Shown here one piece after another: positions 18,397 to 27,076 of a DNA stretch of 64,000 nt. The DNA is from Planctomicrobium sp051465645 (GTDB lineage Bacteria; Planctomycetota; Planctomycetia; Planctomycetales; Planctomycetaceae). Where the stretch lies: contig NZ_CP195790.1 in assembly GCF_051465645.1 (NCBI RefSeq), forward strand, positions 1,178,001-1,242,000, read 5' to 3'. The notes under the pieces were generated by a model, which was given only the letters and a program-made list of their open reading frames with translations, was not told the DNA's origin and searched no databases. The stretch's first letter is position 1; the number at the start of each line of letters is the position of its first letter. The position numbers were made by a program, and so were the translations under genes.

Positions 18397-19511
18397 GCTT
18401 GCAGCCTTTCCTTGAGCTTCAGAATCGCGTCGACCAGAACTTCGGCTCCGTCACGATAGACATCGCACACCGGCAGTCCGGTCAGCTTTTGCACGGCCTG
18501 CTTCTCAAGTTCGGCTGCCTCTGGAGTGAGATAGCGTCCATTCATCGCAATACCGATGACTTCAGTCGGGAAGCGTTGAGACCCAATGGTCTCGTACAGA
18601 CTCAAGTAGGTTTCAATGGACTTCAATGGAATATGCAGCAACCCCTTCACGTGAGTTCGTCCTGCTTCGTAGCAGAAAATTAACCCCTGCGGAGCGGACC
18701 CGTGTAACAGCCCCATCGTGACTGCCGAGAACGCAGGATGCGTGATGCTCCCTTGTCCTTCAATCAGCAAAACGTCGTGCTGTTGATTCTCAACAACCAG
18801 GTTTTCAACAGCCCCGTTGACGAAGTCAGAGACCACGCAATCGACTGGAACCCCGTTGCCGACGATCATGATCCCTGTCTGTCCTGTCGCCAGAAACTTG
18901 GCGTCGACGTCACGGGCTTTCAACCCTTTCTCCAACTCCAGCGTCGTTACCATCTTCCCCACGCTGCAATCGTGTCCGACAGCGTGAATTCGCAGGCACT
19001 CGGGACGAAACTCAACAGCCTTCGCGGTCTTGTGATAGTTATTCTTCCGAACATCAATCAACAAACTTCCGCTCTGCTCTGCCAACGCGGAGATCTCAGG
19101 GTCGTCCACAAGAAAATCATGCAGACCGGAAATGACATCCAGACCTTGGCGGACACCTGCAATAATCGTTGGCCGCAATGAGGCCGGGAGCTCTCCACCA
19201 GCAGGAGAGATTCCAATGAAGATTGCATCAGGAGAATCGACTTCATCCAGTTGCGAAACGAAGGGGGTCTCTCCACCGATTCCGTACAACTCCTGGGCAG
19301 TCTTGCCGGCATGAGCAGGATCGATGATGGCAATGCAATCCGAGCCGCGGTATCGCAGCAGGCTGATTGCCGTCTTACTGTTCAATAACGGCGCATTCTC
19401 TCCCATCGCAATTGCGATTCGGCGGTATCCAAGGATCGTATTCAGCGGAGAACTTCCAGAGGTACTGGCAGGAGGCGGTGTGATTGTGGTCGTCGTCATT
19501 TCAGTGAGCAA
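18393..19511 (-). CDS. dgcN: DUF1611 P-loop protein, DgcN-like D-glutamate N-acetyltransferase candidate
   Basis: 372 residues of the DUF1611 family. The N-terminal half is a Rossmann-like domain (AIIDPAHAGKTAQELYG, FIGISPAGGELP). The C-terminal half is a P-loop domain with Walker A GHDCSVGKM (179-187), TGQTGIMI, and a Walker B-like VLLIEGQGSITHPAF. DgcN of marine bacteria, a member of this family, acetylates D-glutamate, and its partner DgcA racemises the product; the same two families are overlapped here. A Pro/Thr/Ser tail at the extreme N-terminus suggests that the true start may be M5 (19499) or later. No signal peptide. Function by homology and context only. Confidence 0.82.
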   Translation of the reverse strand: MLTEMTTTTITPPPASTSGSSPLNTILGYRRIAIAMGENAPLLNSKTAISLLRYRGSDCIAIIDPAHAGKTAQELYGIGGETPFVSQLDEVDSPDAIFIGISPAGGELPASLRPTIIAGVRQGLDVISGLHDFLVDDPEISALAEQSGSLLIDVRKNNYHKTAKAVEFRPECLRIHAVGHDCSVGKMVTTLELEKGLKARDVDAKFLATGQTGIMIVGNGVPVDCVVSDFVNGAVENLVVENQQHDVLLIEGQGSITHPAFSAVTMGLLHGSAPQGLIFCYEAGRTHVKGLLHIPLKSIETYLSLYETIGSQRFPTEVIGIAMNGRYLTPEAAELEKQAVQKLTGLPVCDVYRDGAEVLVDAILKLKERLQA

Positions 19512-19620
19512 TGTTGTTAGAGAAGTAAACCGTTTTCACGGATAGGTTCAAAATGAGGTAGTGAATTCTTTCAGAGATCGACTGATGCGCAGGGCACTGT
19601 TGTAGATGACGCAGAGTCTC

Positions 19621-21285
19621 TCAGTTGTTGATCGCATCGCTGACAGCCGGTGCTGGCACTGACACTGGCTTCCGTAAAACTTTTCCAGCTTGAGCTCCAG
19701 TGGGAACTCTGTCGTAGATCGCTGGCGTCCCGTTGACAAAGACATAATGGATGCCTGAGGAATACTGAAAGGGCTTCTCGAAAGTTGCCTGATCGATCAA
19801 CTCTTTGGGACTGAAGATGACAATGTCTGCCGCTTGACCGATTCGCAAATATCCACGGTCAGTGAGTCCCAGAATGTCAGCAGGGAGTCCGCTCGAACTG
19901 CGAATTGCCTGTTCCAATGGCAACACCTGTTCGCGGATCGAGTAATAGCCAATCTTTCTTGGAAATGTCCCATAACTTCTCGGGTGAGGACGATTGGCCC
20001 CTGGCAAATGGACACTTCCATCAGAAGCCGTCGCCACCCAGTCACACGCCATCGCAGAACGAACGTCTTCTTCACTCATGGCGAAATTGACGATACTGGC
20101 TCCTCCCTGTCGCATGATCGACTCAGCAAGTTCCAGAGAACTGATCTTTTCCAGTTCAGCAATCTGCTTCAAGTTCTTTCCGACCCAGTCAGGACGTGCA
20201 GAAAACGTTGCAATCACAATCTGTTTCCCGTCCTCCTTCTCGCTCAGACTCTTCTGGACTTCCTCGCGAATCTTATCTGCACTGGCAGGATCATCAAGCC
20301 GTTTGATGAGTTGCAGCAGTCCTCCGGATCGCGACCAGGCTGGAAAGATCGTTGCTTCCAGTGATGTACTTGCCGCAGTGTAAGGATATTGATCTGCGGT
20401 CACTGTCATCCCATTGCTTCGAGCCTGTTCAACTAAAGCAATCGCCAGCTTGAGCATTCCCCATTGTGGGGTGCCTTTGACTTTCAGATGAGAAATGTGA
20501 ATCGGGATCTCAGCTTCGCGCCCAATCCGGAGAGCTTCGTTTACTGAATCGAGCAAGCCAGATTCTTCTCCCCGAATATGACTCGCATAGATTCCTTTGT
20601 GCGAAGCAACCACCTTCGCGAGTTCAATCAACTCGCTGGTACTGGCGTAAGTGCTGGGAGTATAGATCAATCCCGTCGACATTCCCCAGGCGCCATCCTG
20701 CATTCCCTGTTGGACGATCGATCGCATCTTCGCAAGTTCACCTTTAGTGGGCGGACGGTTCTCCTTGCCGACAACTTCCAGCCTCAGCGTCCCTTGAGGA
20801 ATGAGGTGACCAACATTCGCTCCAATCCCACCAATTTCCATCTGTTTATAGTAGGCGCCGACATCAGCAGGCCCCATACCGCAATTTCCGGTGATCAGTG
20901 TTGTACAGCCTTGCGTTAAATAGTTGACACAACCGCGAGCCAGTGGCGAGACGACACCTGAATCTCCATGCGTGTGCAGATCGATAAATCCCGGTGCAAT
21001 CACCAGCCCAGCGGCGTCAATTCGCCAAAGTGATGATGGTGCTGCACCTGATCCAACTGAGACGATATTTCCATCCTTGACAGCAACGTGCCCTTGCACA
21101 GGAGTCGCTCCGGAGCCGTCATAGATCAGGCCATTTTCAATAATAAAATCGACGTCGTCTGCTTGCACGACCCGTGTTGCGGACGCGGCGAACATCGTTC
21201 CCAGAAAGAGCCCGACCAGCGCGAAACGCCTGCAAAGCCGACCAGACAATTTCAAAGCATGACTTCTCTGAAATTCGAGGGGCAT
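19621..21285 (-). CDS. Secreted N-acyl-D-amino-acid deacylase (D-aminoacylase family)
   Basis: Metal-dependent amidohydrolase that removes the acyl group from N-acyl-D-amino acids. 554 residues from ATG 21285, chosen because it gives a proper signal peptide (basic RLCRR, then FALVGLFLGTMFAASA); the frame extends upstream to 21330. Features: the composite beta-sandwich start FIIENGLIYDGSG, GFIDLHTHGDSG with the HxH metal pair (104-106), the TLITGNCGMGPADV block with a cysteine typical of this family, GAWGMSTGLIYTP, YASHIRGE, IHISHLKVKG and the final beta domain (GYLRIGQAADIVIF). Encoded 109 bases downstream of the DgcN/DgcA-like pair on the opposite side of dgcN and on the same strand, so it is upstream-lying in coordinates of transcription to that pair. 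The predicted location is the periplasm, whereas the pair is cytoplasmic. Confidence 0.9.
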   Translation of the reverse strand: MPLEFQRSHALKLSGRLCRRFALVGLFLGTMFAASATRVVQADDVDFIIENGLIYDGSGATPVQGHVAVKDGNIVSVGSGAAPSSLWRIDAAGLVIAPGFIDLHTHGDSGVVSPLARGCVNYLTQGCTTLITGNCGMGPADVGAYYKQMEIGGIGANVGHLIPQGTLRLEVVGKENRPPTKGELAKMRSIVQQGMQDGAWGMSTGLIYTPSTYASTSELIELAKVVASHKGIYASHIRGEESGLLDSVNEALRIGREAEIPIHISHLKVKGTPQWGMLKLAIALVEQARSNGMTVTADQYPYTAASTSLEATIFPAWSRSGGLLQLIKRLDDPASADKIREEVQKSLSEKEDGKQIVIATFSARPDWVGKNLKQIAELEKISSLELAESIMRQGGASIVNFAMSEEDVRSAMACDWVATASDGSVHLPGANRPHPRSYGTFPRKIGYYSIREQVLPLEQAIRSSSGLPADILGLTDRGYLRIGQAADIVIFSPKELIDQATFEKPFQYSSGIHYVFVNGTPAIYDRVPTGAQAGKVLRKPVSVPAPAVSDAINN

Positions 21286-21414
21286 AACGCATCCAGTCTG
21301 AACTTGCAGGATAAATGGGAACGGCATCATCTTTTAAATTTGCAATTGCCTGTTTTCCAAGACGACAAGTTGCTTCAGCAGAGACTCAATTCGAAACGTT
21401 GTGATCAGTGAAAG

Positions 21415-21897
21415 TCACTTCTTTGTGGAGGTCACTTCAAACACCTGCGTTGATTTTTTCGCCGGCAGATCGGTCACCAGTTCATAGTTCGTAAAGAGCG
21501 GCTTTCCATAGTCCACATCTGCACCGGACGTGTCCTTCGCCGCGCCATAACCAGTGATCCGCACCCGATATGGTCCGCCGACCACCCCACGTTCAGCGGG
21601 AATCAAGAACTTCGAGTTCTCAATGACTCCGGTCGACATGGGACCTTTATTCCCCTTCTCAGTGTCAGGCTCCAAGGTGATCGACCCGTTGGCAACAGGT
21701 TGACCGAGGTACTTCACTTCTCCTTCGATGGCAAAACGCTTCAATTCATCGTTTCCTGGCGAGCACCCATACGCACAGCACAGGGTGATTACGCTCAACA
21801 GACCTAGCAAACTACCAGCGGGCTGAACCCTTCGAGACCGCCCTCTTCCCTTATGGCTGCCGCAACGCGATTCGACACCAGAAGTCACATTGTTCAA
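21415..21897 (-). CDS. Small lipoprotein paired with DUF1559 (carboxypeptidase-regulatory-like fold)
   Basis: 160 residues. A basic N-terminus is followed by a hydrophobic stretch and a lipobox-like end (LLSVITLCCAYGC), so lipid attachment at the last Cys is likely. The mature part begins with the repeating pattern of this planctomycete family, IEGEVKYLGQPVANGSITLEPD, then PMSTGVIENSKFLIPAERGVVGGPYRVRITGYG; this is a small beta-sandwich similar to carboxypeptidase regulatory domains. It follows the DUF1559 gene by 78 bases on the same strand, the usual arrangement. Role unknown; presumably an envelope component that acts with the DUF1559 protein. Confidence 0.8.
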   Translation of the reverse strand: MNNVTSGVESRCGSHKGRGRSRRVQPAGSLLGLLSVITLCCAYGCSPGNDELKRFAIEGEVKYLGQPVANGSITLEPDTEKGNKGPMSTGVIENSKFLIPAERGVVGGPYRVRITGYGAAKDTSGADVDYGKPLFTNYELVTDLPAKKSTQVFEVTSTKK

Positions 21898-21975
21898 TGA
21901 AGTTCTCCTGCTTATCGGATCACGCCATGAGAAGTGTCACCGAGGGATCAGGCCCATTCAATTTGAGCCCAGTGC

Positions 21976-22980
21976 TTATTGACCGAATCCGGATAGAGGA
22001 AGGCTGTCGTTACGGATTCCCAAGCTCTTAAAGGTCGGTGTATCCATATTCTGACTGAGAAAATGAACAGAACCATCGGCCAGAAGAAAGTGTGCTCCAC
22101 CAACGTGAAAGCTGCCAAAATGATGAGACTGTGAATTTCGTGGATCAGTTGTCGCAGGATTCTCTGGTGCCGAATTTATTCCTCCATAAGCCACAGTGAG
22201 GTTGCCTGAATGTCGATTTGAACTATTCAAATTGGAAGCGGACGCCCAGCCGAAATGATATGTGTTGGTAGAATTGGCGGTTGTCGTGTTGTAGTGCGAT
22301 TCCCCCACCAGCAGGACCTGTGACGAACCATCCGTAATATCCCGAAACCCGATTTTGGAGTTCACATAAAGAATTCCATTCGTCGCAAAACGTCGCTGAT
22401 CCGTTCCACAATAGCTATCGCCTCCCCCTTGCACTCCGCGATAGTTTCCAGAGACAGCTTCGAGCCCGGAGACAGGATCGGAAGGGCACTTGAAAATGGA
22501 AGGAGCTGTCGTTCTCCATGCGGCATGATTCTGTGCACTGCCAGCATAGATCTGTGCCCAGGTCGTGAACTCCTGCTGCATATTAAACTGGTTATAGAGA
22601 TTCACCTGATCCAGAAACGGAAGGATTAGAACAGTCCAAGGGGCCCGCTCTGTATTTGCAGTGCTACTCGTACACCACGTCGCCCCTGTTACCGCCACTC
22701 TCGTAACGACTCCCGGGGAGAAAACTCCATGCGTGTCGTGATAGTTATGCAACGCCAAACCAATTTGCTTGAGATTGCTCTTACATTGGCTCCGTCTGGC
22801 AGCTTCTCTGGCTTGCTGCACCGCTGGCAGAAGTAACGCTATCAGAATTGCGATAATGGCAATGACGACCAGAAGCTCGATCAGAGTGAATCCGTGTCGA
22901 GTCTCGCGACCTGTTCTTGAACGATTCTCCTGCTTCGTGAAAGTGAAAAGACTTGAGTGATTGCCGCCAGTCCAAATCAT
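21976..22980 (-). CDS. DUF1559 prepilin-like protein
   Basis: 334 residues. The type IV pilin-like N-terminus is textbook: HGFTLIELLVVIAIIAILIALLLP, with G/F the prepilin peptidase cleavage site, then VQQAREAARRSQCKSNLKQIGLALHNYHDTHG. The globular part has the DUF1559 landmarks GFRDITDGSSQVLLVGES and the C-terminal FHVGGAHFLLADGSVHFLSQNMD. Unusual is the 30-residue leader before the cleavage site (MIWTGGNHSSLFTFTKQENRSRTGRETRHG), so the real start may be downstream. Divergently oriented to the XylR-type regulator across 196 bases, and followed by a lipoprotein gene. Exact function of DUF1559 proteins, which occur in tens to hundreds of copies per planctomycete genome, is unknown. Confidence 0.93.
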   Translation of the reverse strand: MIWTGGNHSSLFTFTKQENRSRTGRETRHGFTLIELLVVIAIIAILIALLLPAVQQAREAARRSQCKSNLKQIGLALHNYHDTHGVFSPGVVTRVAVTGATWCTSSTANTERAPWTVLILPFLDQVNLYNQFNMQQEFTTWAQIYAGSAQNHAAWRTTAPSIFKCPSDPVSGLEAVSGNYRGVQGGGDSYCGTDQRRFATNGILYVNSKIGFRDITDGSSQVLLVGESHYNTTTANSTNTYHFGWASASNLNSSNRHSGNLTVAYGGINSAPENPATTDPRNSQSHHFGSFHVGGAHFLLADGSVHFLSQNMDTPTFKSLGIRNDSLPLSGFGQ

Positions 22981-23110
22981 GGGCCCCTCGTCGATTGAAA
23001 ATGAGAAGAATTCAATACGAACGACATTTCAGCATGTTCAACAAACCGAATTGCTGTAGATCAGACGATACCTCGGACCGATTTCACCATCGATTCAAGT
23101 ATTTATTCAC

Positions 23111-23130
23111 AATCAATTTTGAAATCAATT
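23111..23130. promoter_or_regulatory. Direct repeat in the divergent regulator/DUF1559 gap
   Basis: AATCAATT occurs at 23111-23118 and again at 23123-23130, separated by TTGA, a 12-base period. It lies in the AT-rich 196-base gap between the divergent DUF1559 gene and the XylR-like gene, 46 bases before the latter's ATG. AraC-type regulators often bind direct repeats, so this is a candidate site for the adjacent regulator, but AT-richness makes chance a real alternative. Confidence 0.3.
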
Positions 23131-23176
23131 CGATATTCTGCATAATAAATGTCATTTTTGCGCAGCGCCCTATCTG

Positions 23177-24406
23177 ATGATTCTGGCGAAGAACGAACCA
23201 CCAGCTTTACTTTCCATAATGCCCACATCGAAACGTCTGCGAGAAGCTGAAATTCGCCGTCAGGTTGCAGTGCTGATCGACCCAGGTGACAGTTGGGGAA
23301 GAAGTGTCATTCGTGGGATCTATGCCGCTGTAGACGGAAAGCTCCCCTGGAACTTGCTGATTGCCCCTCGTGACGATGAGTGGCGGTTGCGAGTCCCGAG
23401 GCGTTGGAAAGGGGACGGAATCATTGGGGCGATTCGCGATCCCAAGACAGCAGAGCATGTTCGAGGTCTCCAGTTACCAACGGTGAATGTTTCGTCGTGG
23501 ACATCATCGAACGCGTCATGGAATTGGGTGAATACAGACGATCATCGTCGAGCAAAGATGGCCTTTACTCATTTTCGAGAGCGCTACTTTTCCAACTTTG
23601 CCTACTATGGACCTCCAAGCCAGCGTTACCCGGATCAACGTGGCGAATGCTTTCATCAGATTGTCGTCGAGGCCGGATTTCGGTGCGAGGTCTTCCGCAT
23701 GCCAACTTCCCGCCGAGGATGGAACAATGTCAATCAGCAGACGCTGAACTGGCTCAAGCAATCCCCGCGGCCACTGGCGGTCTTTGCCGCCGACCCTCAC
23801 CCTGCGATGCAACTGGCTGAGATCTGCCGTGGAGCGGGCATTCAAATCCCTGACGAAATTGCAATTCTGTCTGGAGACACAGATGAGCTGTTATGTGAAG
23901 TCTCCGATCCTCCACTCTCAAGCATCGTTCTCGCATCGGAACAGATTGGCGCCGAGAGTGTACGTGTTCTCGACAAGCTGATGTCAAATAAGCGCACACC
24001 TTCAAGCAGCATTTTGATTCCTCCGATCGGGATCGTGAATCGACTCTCAACAGACACTCTCGTTGTGGCAGATCCTCATTTCGTTGAAGCCCTGCGATTC
24101 ATTCGCAAACACGCTGAATCAGGGATCAAAGTGGATGATGTTCTACGAGTTGTTCCAGTCTCAAGACGTCTGCTGGAACAACGTTTTCAACGCTATTTGA
24201 AATGTTCTCCGGCAGATGAAATTCGTCGGGTGAGACTGGAGCGTGTGAAGGAACTGCTCGTCTCGACCGGAAATTCCTTGGAACAAATCGCAGAAGCGAC
24301 AGGATTTCTCGCGTCCTCCCATCTGTGCTTTGCATTCAAGAAAGCCACTGGCCAAACAGCACGAGAATACCGGAAGCAATTTCGCTCGAATGCTGATGTC
24401 GAGTAA
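23177..24406 (+). CDS. XylR-type regulator (periplasmic-binding-like domain plus AraC HTH)
   Basis: 409-residue transcription factor of the XylR group: a LacI/periplasmic-binding-like sensor domain followed by an AraC-type DNA-binding domain. Start of the sensor: QVAVLIDPGDSWGRSVIRGIYAAVDG; later FAYYGPPSQRYPDQRGECFHQIVVEAG and IAILSGDTDELLCEVSDPPLSSI, typical of the effector pocket. The AraC domain occupies the last 105 residues, with VLRVVPVSRRLLEQRFQRYLKCSPADEIRRVRLE and SLEQIAEATGFLASSHLCFAFKKATGQTAREYRK, both helix-turn-helices. ATG 23219 is an alternative start. Divergent from the DUF1559-lipoprotein pair, the likely targets. The effector is probably a sugar, not determinable here. Confidence 0.88.
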   Translation: MILAKNEPPALLSIMPTSKRLREAEIRRQVAVLIDPGDSWGRSVIRGIYAAVDGKLPWNLLIAPRDDEWRLRVPRRWKGDGIIGAIRDPKTAEHVRGLQLPTVNVSSWTSSNASWNWVNTDDHRRAKMAFTHFRERYFSNFAYYGPPSQRYPDQRGECFHQIVVEAGFRCEVFRMPTSRRGWNNVNQQTLNWLKQSPRPLAVFAADPHPAMQLAEICRGAGIQIPDEIAILSGDTDELLCEVSDPPLSSIVLASEQIGAESVRVLDKLMSNKRTPSSSILIPPIGIVNRLSTDTLVVADPHFVEALRFIRKHAESGIKVDDVLRVVPVSRRLLEQRFQRYLKCSPADEIRRVRLERVKELLVSTGNSLEQIAEATGFLASSHLCFAFKKATGQTAREYRKQFRSNADVE

Positions 24407-24776
24407 GTGCGTCGTTGATCGCCTAAATCAGACTCATGCGTCACTAATCTCATCGTCCGCGATACTGATTCGACTTGACGTGTGAAAAGCCTATTACGTC
24501 CATTCGCACAGGATCTTCAATTCGGTCGTTTCGACAAGTGCGATGACGATAGCGAGCGAACAGGTCTCCATCATTTCCGCAGAAATGCCTAAAAAGGCGA
24601 CAACCCCTAACGCGTTATTGTCAAAAACATTGCAACTCAATCAGGAGTCCAAATTCAATTTCGAAGGAGCATTTGGCAGGTAAAACCGATCAATACATGT
24701 CGATTCTCTTTGGCGTCGCATTTACGAATTCGACGCGGAAATCTGCCTATGCGACCTAAGTGCGGGAATTGGATTG
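24407..24776 (+). other. Intergenic stretch before the sigma-factor operon
   Basis: About 370 bases with no supported gene. It should carry the promoter of the sigma/FecR operon. A short inverted pair (CCTAAAAAGG, 24587-24596) is present; I could not place convincing -35/-10 boxes. Confidence 0.35.
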
Positions 24777-25307
24777 ATGTCCACCATGCAGAGTGTTGAA
24801 CGCTGCTATGAACTCTTTCTGAGAGAGTTTGCTCGCGATCGTTCCAAGCTGTTTCGATATATCTTTTCTTTGCTCCCAAATCATGCTGATGCAGAAGATG
24901 TCTTTCAGCGTTGCAGTCTCGTGCTCTGGCAGAAGTTTTCTGAATTTGACACGGAACGAAACTTCTTCGCCTGGGCCCGGGGAATTGCGTTCAACGAGGT
25001 GCGGTACTTCATCCGAACCAATCAACAGCAACGACTGAAGTTTGACACTGAGCTGCTTTCAGAGATTTCTGATATCCGGGAGGCGCAACTCGATAGCTCC
25101 GGAGAAATCCTTGCTCATATTTCTGACTGCCTGAAACGTCTTCCATTTCGTGACAGAACGCTGGTTCGACAGGCCTACGGAAAGAGCCAAACAATCAAGA
25201 GCTTTGCGGAATCCTCCTGTTCTGCCCCGCAGACAATTTACAACAACCTGGGGCGAATCCGACGTCTGATTCAGGCATGCGTTCAAAAAAAGCTGGTCAC
25301 AGGGTGA
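24777..25307 (+). CDS. ECF RNA polymerase sigma factor, planctomycete type
   Basis: 176 residues from ATG 24777 (a TTG codon precedes it in frame). Sigma region 2 is seen as LFRYIFSLLPNHADAEDVFQRCSLVLWQKFSEFD and NFFAWARGIAFNEVRYFIR, region 4 as LKRLPFRDRTLVRQAYGKSQTIKSFAESSCSAPQTIYNNLGRIRRLI. This matches the Rhodopirellula/Gemmata-type ECF group that is encoded next to FecR-domain proteins. Only seven bases separate its stop from the FecR-like gene, so the two form an operon, and the FecR-domain protein is the likely membrane partner that controls it. Target promoters are unknown; the downstream DUF1559, PSD1 and DUF1501 genes are candidates. Confidence 0.93.
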   Translation: MSTMQSVERCYELFLREFARDRSKLFRYIFSLLPNHADAEDVFQRCSLVLWQKFSEFDTERNFFAWARGIAFNEVRYFIRTNQQQRLKFDTELLSEISDIREAQLDSSGEILAHISDCLKRLPFRDRTLVRQAYGKSQTIKSFAESSCSAPQTIYNNLGRIRRLIQACVQKKLVTG

Positions 25308-25314
25308 AACGAAC

Positions 25315-26994
25315 ATGGTAGCGCATTCCCCTGGCTTCATTGAATTAATCAATCGGTTACTCGACGAGACAATCACACCGGAAGAGCATTCCCGACTGTG
25401 TGAGTCTCTGCGTGGAAACCCAGAGGCGATTAACGAGTATCTTTTCTATATCGACCTGCACACTGGCTTCAAAGAACTCGAAGAACAGAGTGAGGACGAA
25501 CAGGTTTCCGCCCCCATCGTTCGTCATCTCACAGCGAGTTCCTTTACTTTCACTGGTGTTTCTCAGCGGGTCTTAAAACGATCTCTCACGTTTCAGCGCT
25601 GGACACTCATGGCCGGTGCGCTCACGACGGTGCTGCTGGTTGCCTCGTTCTGGGTCTGGCGATCGGAAGAGAAACTGATCGCTCAATCTGCTTCTCATCC
25701 TGCGTCAGCACTAAAAGAAGAGACCGAATCGAAGGCAGAATCCGCTCCGTATAAGCCGTCCGCAGAACCTGCTGTTGTCTTATCGCAGGCCTCTCAGGCT
25801 GAACTTTTTCTGGAGCAAACTCCGGGAATTGGCTCCGAGATCGCGATTGGACATGAGTATGTCCTTGTGAAAGGAATCATGGAGCTCACCTTTGCAAACG
25901 GTGCATCAGCTGTCCTGAACGCCCCAGTGGTCTTCAACGTGACCAGCCCGATGCAAATCGAGGTGAAGATGGGACGGTGTTCAGTGCATGCTCCAGAATC
26001 TGCGATTGGATTTGAGGTTGTCACTCCACAAGGTCGGGTTGTCGATCTGGGAACACGGTTCTCTGTCGTTGCCAAAGAAGTTGGAGTCTCCGACATTCAG
26101 GTGATCGAAGGAGCAGTCGAGTATCACCCTGAAGATGCCACCCCCGGTGGGACAATGCTACTGGAAGGAGAAGCCATTCGACTCCCGGCAACTCCCCACA
26201 AGACAGAGCCCATTCCATTCGATCGCTCGGAATATCGGAATCAGTTTCCCGACAGAGTCATTTCCTATCAAGCGACCCCGGGACCGACCTCAAAAGGAGT
26301 TCGCGACCTCGTCAGCATCACAGTTCAACGTGGCGGTCAACGCAAGACCTATTCCGTGGAAGAACTAATTGGCGTCGACATCTTACATTTCTCAAGCTAC
26401 TCGAAATTGAACAGCGCGTGCTCTGCCGATGCGTTACCTTCTCCGGTGGACCAGGTTCTCACAAACAGTGTTGCCCTCAACTCTGGGCTGACCAATTTTG
26501 ACAGTGCCCCGGGGCCATATCTTCAAGCGAAGGAATTCAAGAACTTTCGTGAACGTCACGGACTCGCGATTCAATTTCGACAACCGGTGAGAAACGCCCC
26601 CGGTCCCGACTTCGTACTGTTCGAACTGCAATCGGCTGCATATCCCCCAGGCGGTGATCGATTCTATGCCAGCCCGATTGAGGATCGGCCGGGCTTGAAG
26701 ACACACCATGTCAAACAGTTTGACATCACCATGCATAGCGCAAACGCTCTACAAGTGGCGCCGCTGTTTACACATGTTTTCAATCATGTTCCGACATCTC
26801 TGCAGCAACTGCGTCAATCAAAGGTCATCACCTCCTCACGTTTGCATGTTCCTTTTCACGCAATCGCAGTCGGAATCGATCTTACCGATCTCGGTTACGC
26901 CGAAGATGCCCTTGCTCCCGGTGTCTTCATTGAGGATGCCGATGACGACGACTACATCGCACTGGATGTCGTCTTCATCGGAGGCTTGCCATAA
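25315..26994 (+). CDS. FecR-domain membrane protein, probable partner of the ECF sigma factor
   Basis: 559 residues. The cytoplasmic N-terminus has the anti-sigma-like start of this family (FIELINRLLDETITPEEHSRLCESLRGNPEAINEYLFYIDLHTGF). One membrane segment follows at about 97-115 (TLMAGALTTVLLVASFWVW), then an Ala/Ser/Glu-rich linker and the FecR domain (about 180-290: LVKGIMELTFANGASAVLNAPVVFNV, VVTPQGRVVDLGTRFSVVAKE, IQVIEGAVEYHP). The remaining 260 extracytoplasmic residues form a further domain (AIQFRQPVRNAPGPDFVLFELQS, FIEDADDDDYIALDVVFIGGLP) that I do not recognise as LamG. In related systems this kind of protein receives an extracellular signal and regulates the sigma factor. Here that is inference from the operon. 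Confidence 0.88.
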   Translation: MVAHSPGFIELINRLLDETITPEEHSRLCESLRGNPEAINEYLFYIDLHTGFKELEEQSEDEQVSAPIVRHLTASSFTFTGVSQRVLKRSLTFQRWTLMAGALTTVLLVASFWVWRSEEKLIAQSASHPASALKEETESKAESAPYKPSAEPAVVLSQASQAELFLEQTPGIGSEIAIGHEYVLVKGIMELTFANGASAVLNAPVVFNVTSPMQIEVKMGRCSVHAPESAIGFEVVTPQGRVVDLGTRFSVVAKEVGVSDIQVIEGAVEYHPEDATPGGTMLLEGEAIRLPATPHKTEPIPFDRSEYRNQFPDRVISYQATPGPTSKGVRDLVSITVQRGGQRKTYSVEELIGVDILHFSSYSKLNSACSADALPSPVDQVLTNSVALNSGLTNFDSAPGPYLQAKEFKNFRERHGLAIQFRQPVRNAPGPDFVLFELQSAAYPPGGDRFYASPIEDRPGLKTHHVKQFDITMHSANALQVAPLFTHVFNHVPTSLQQLRQSKVITSSRLHVPFHAIAVGIDLTDLGYAEDALAPGVFIEDADDDDYIALDVVFIGGLP

Positions 26995-27076
26995 ATGAGA
27001 GCTCGCATTCAGAGATAAAGTGCTCAGTTTTATGTTCCCTTCATATTGTCCATAAACTTGTTTCTAAGGGCCAAAT

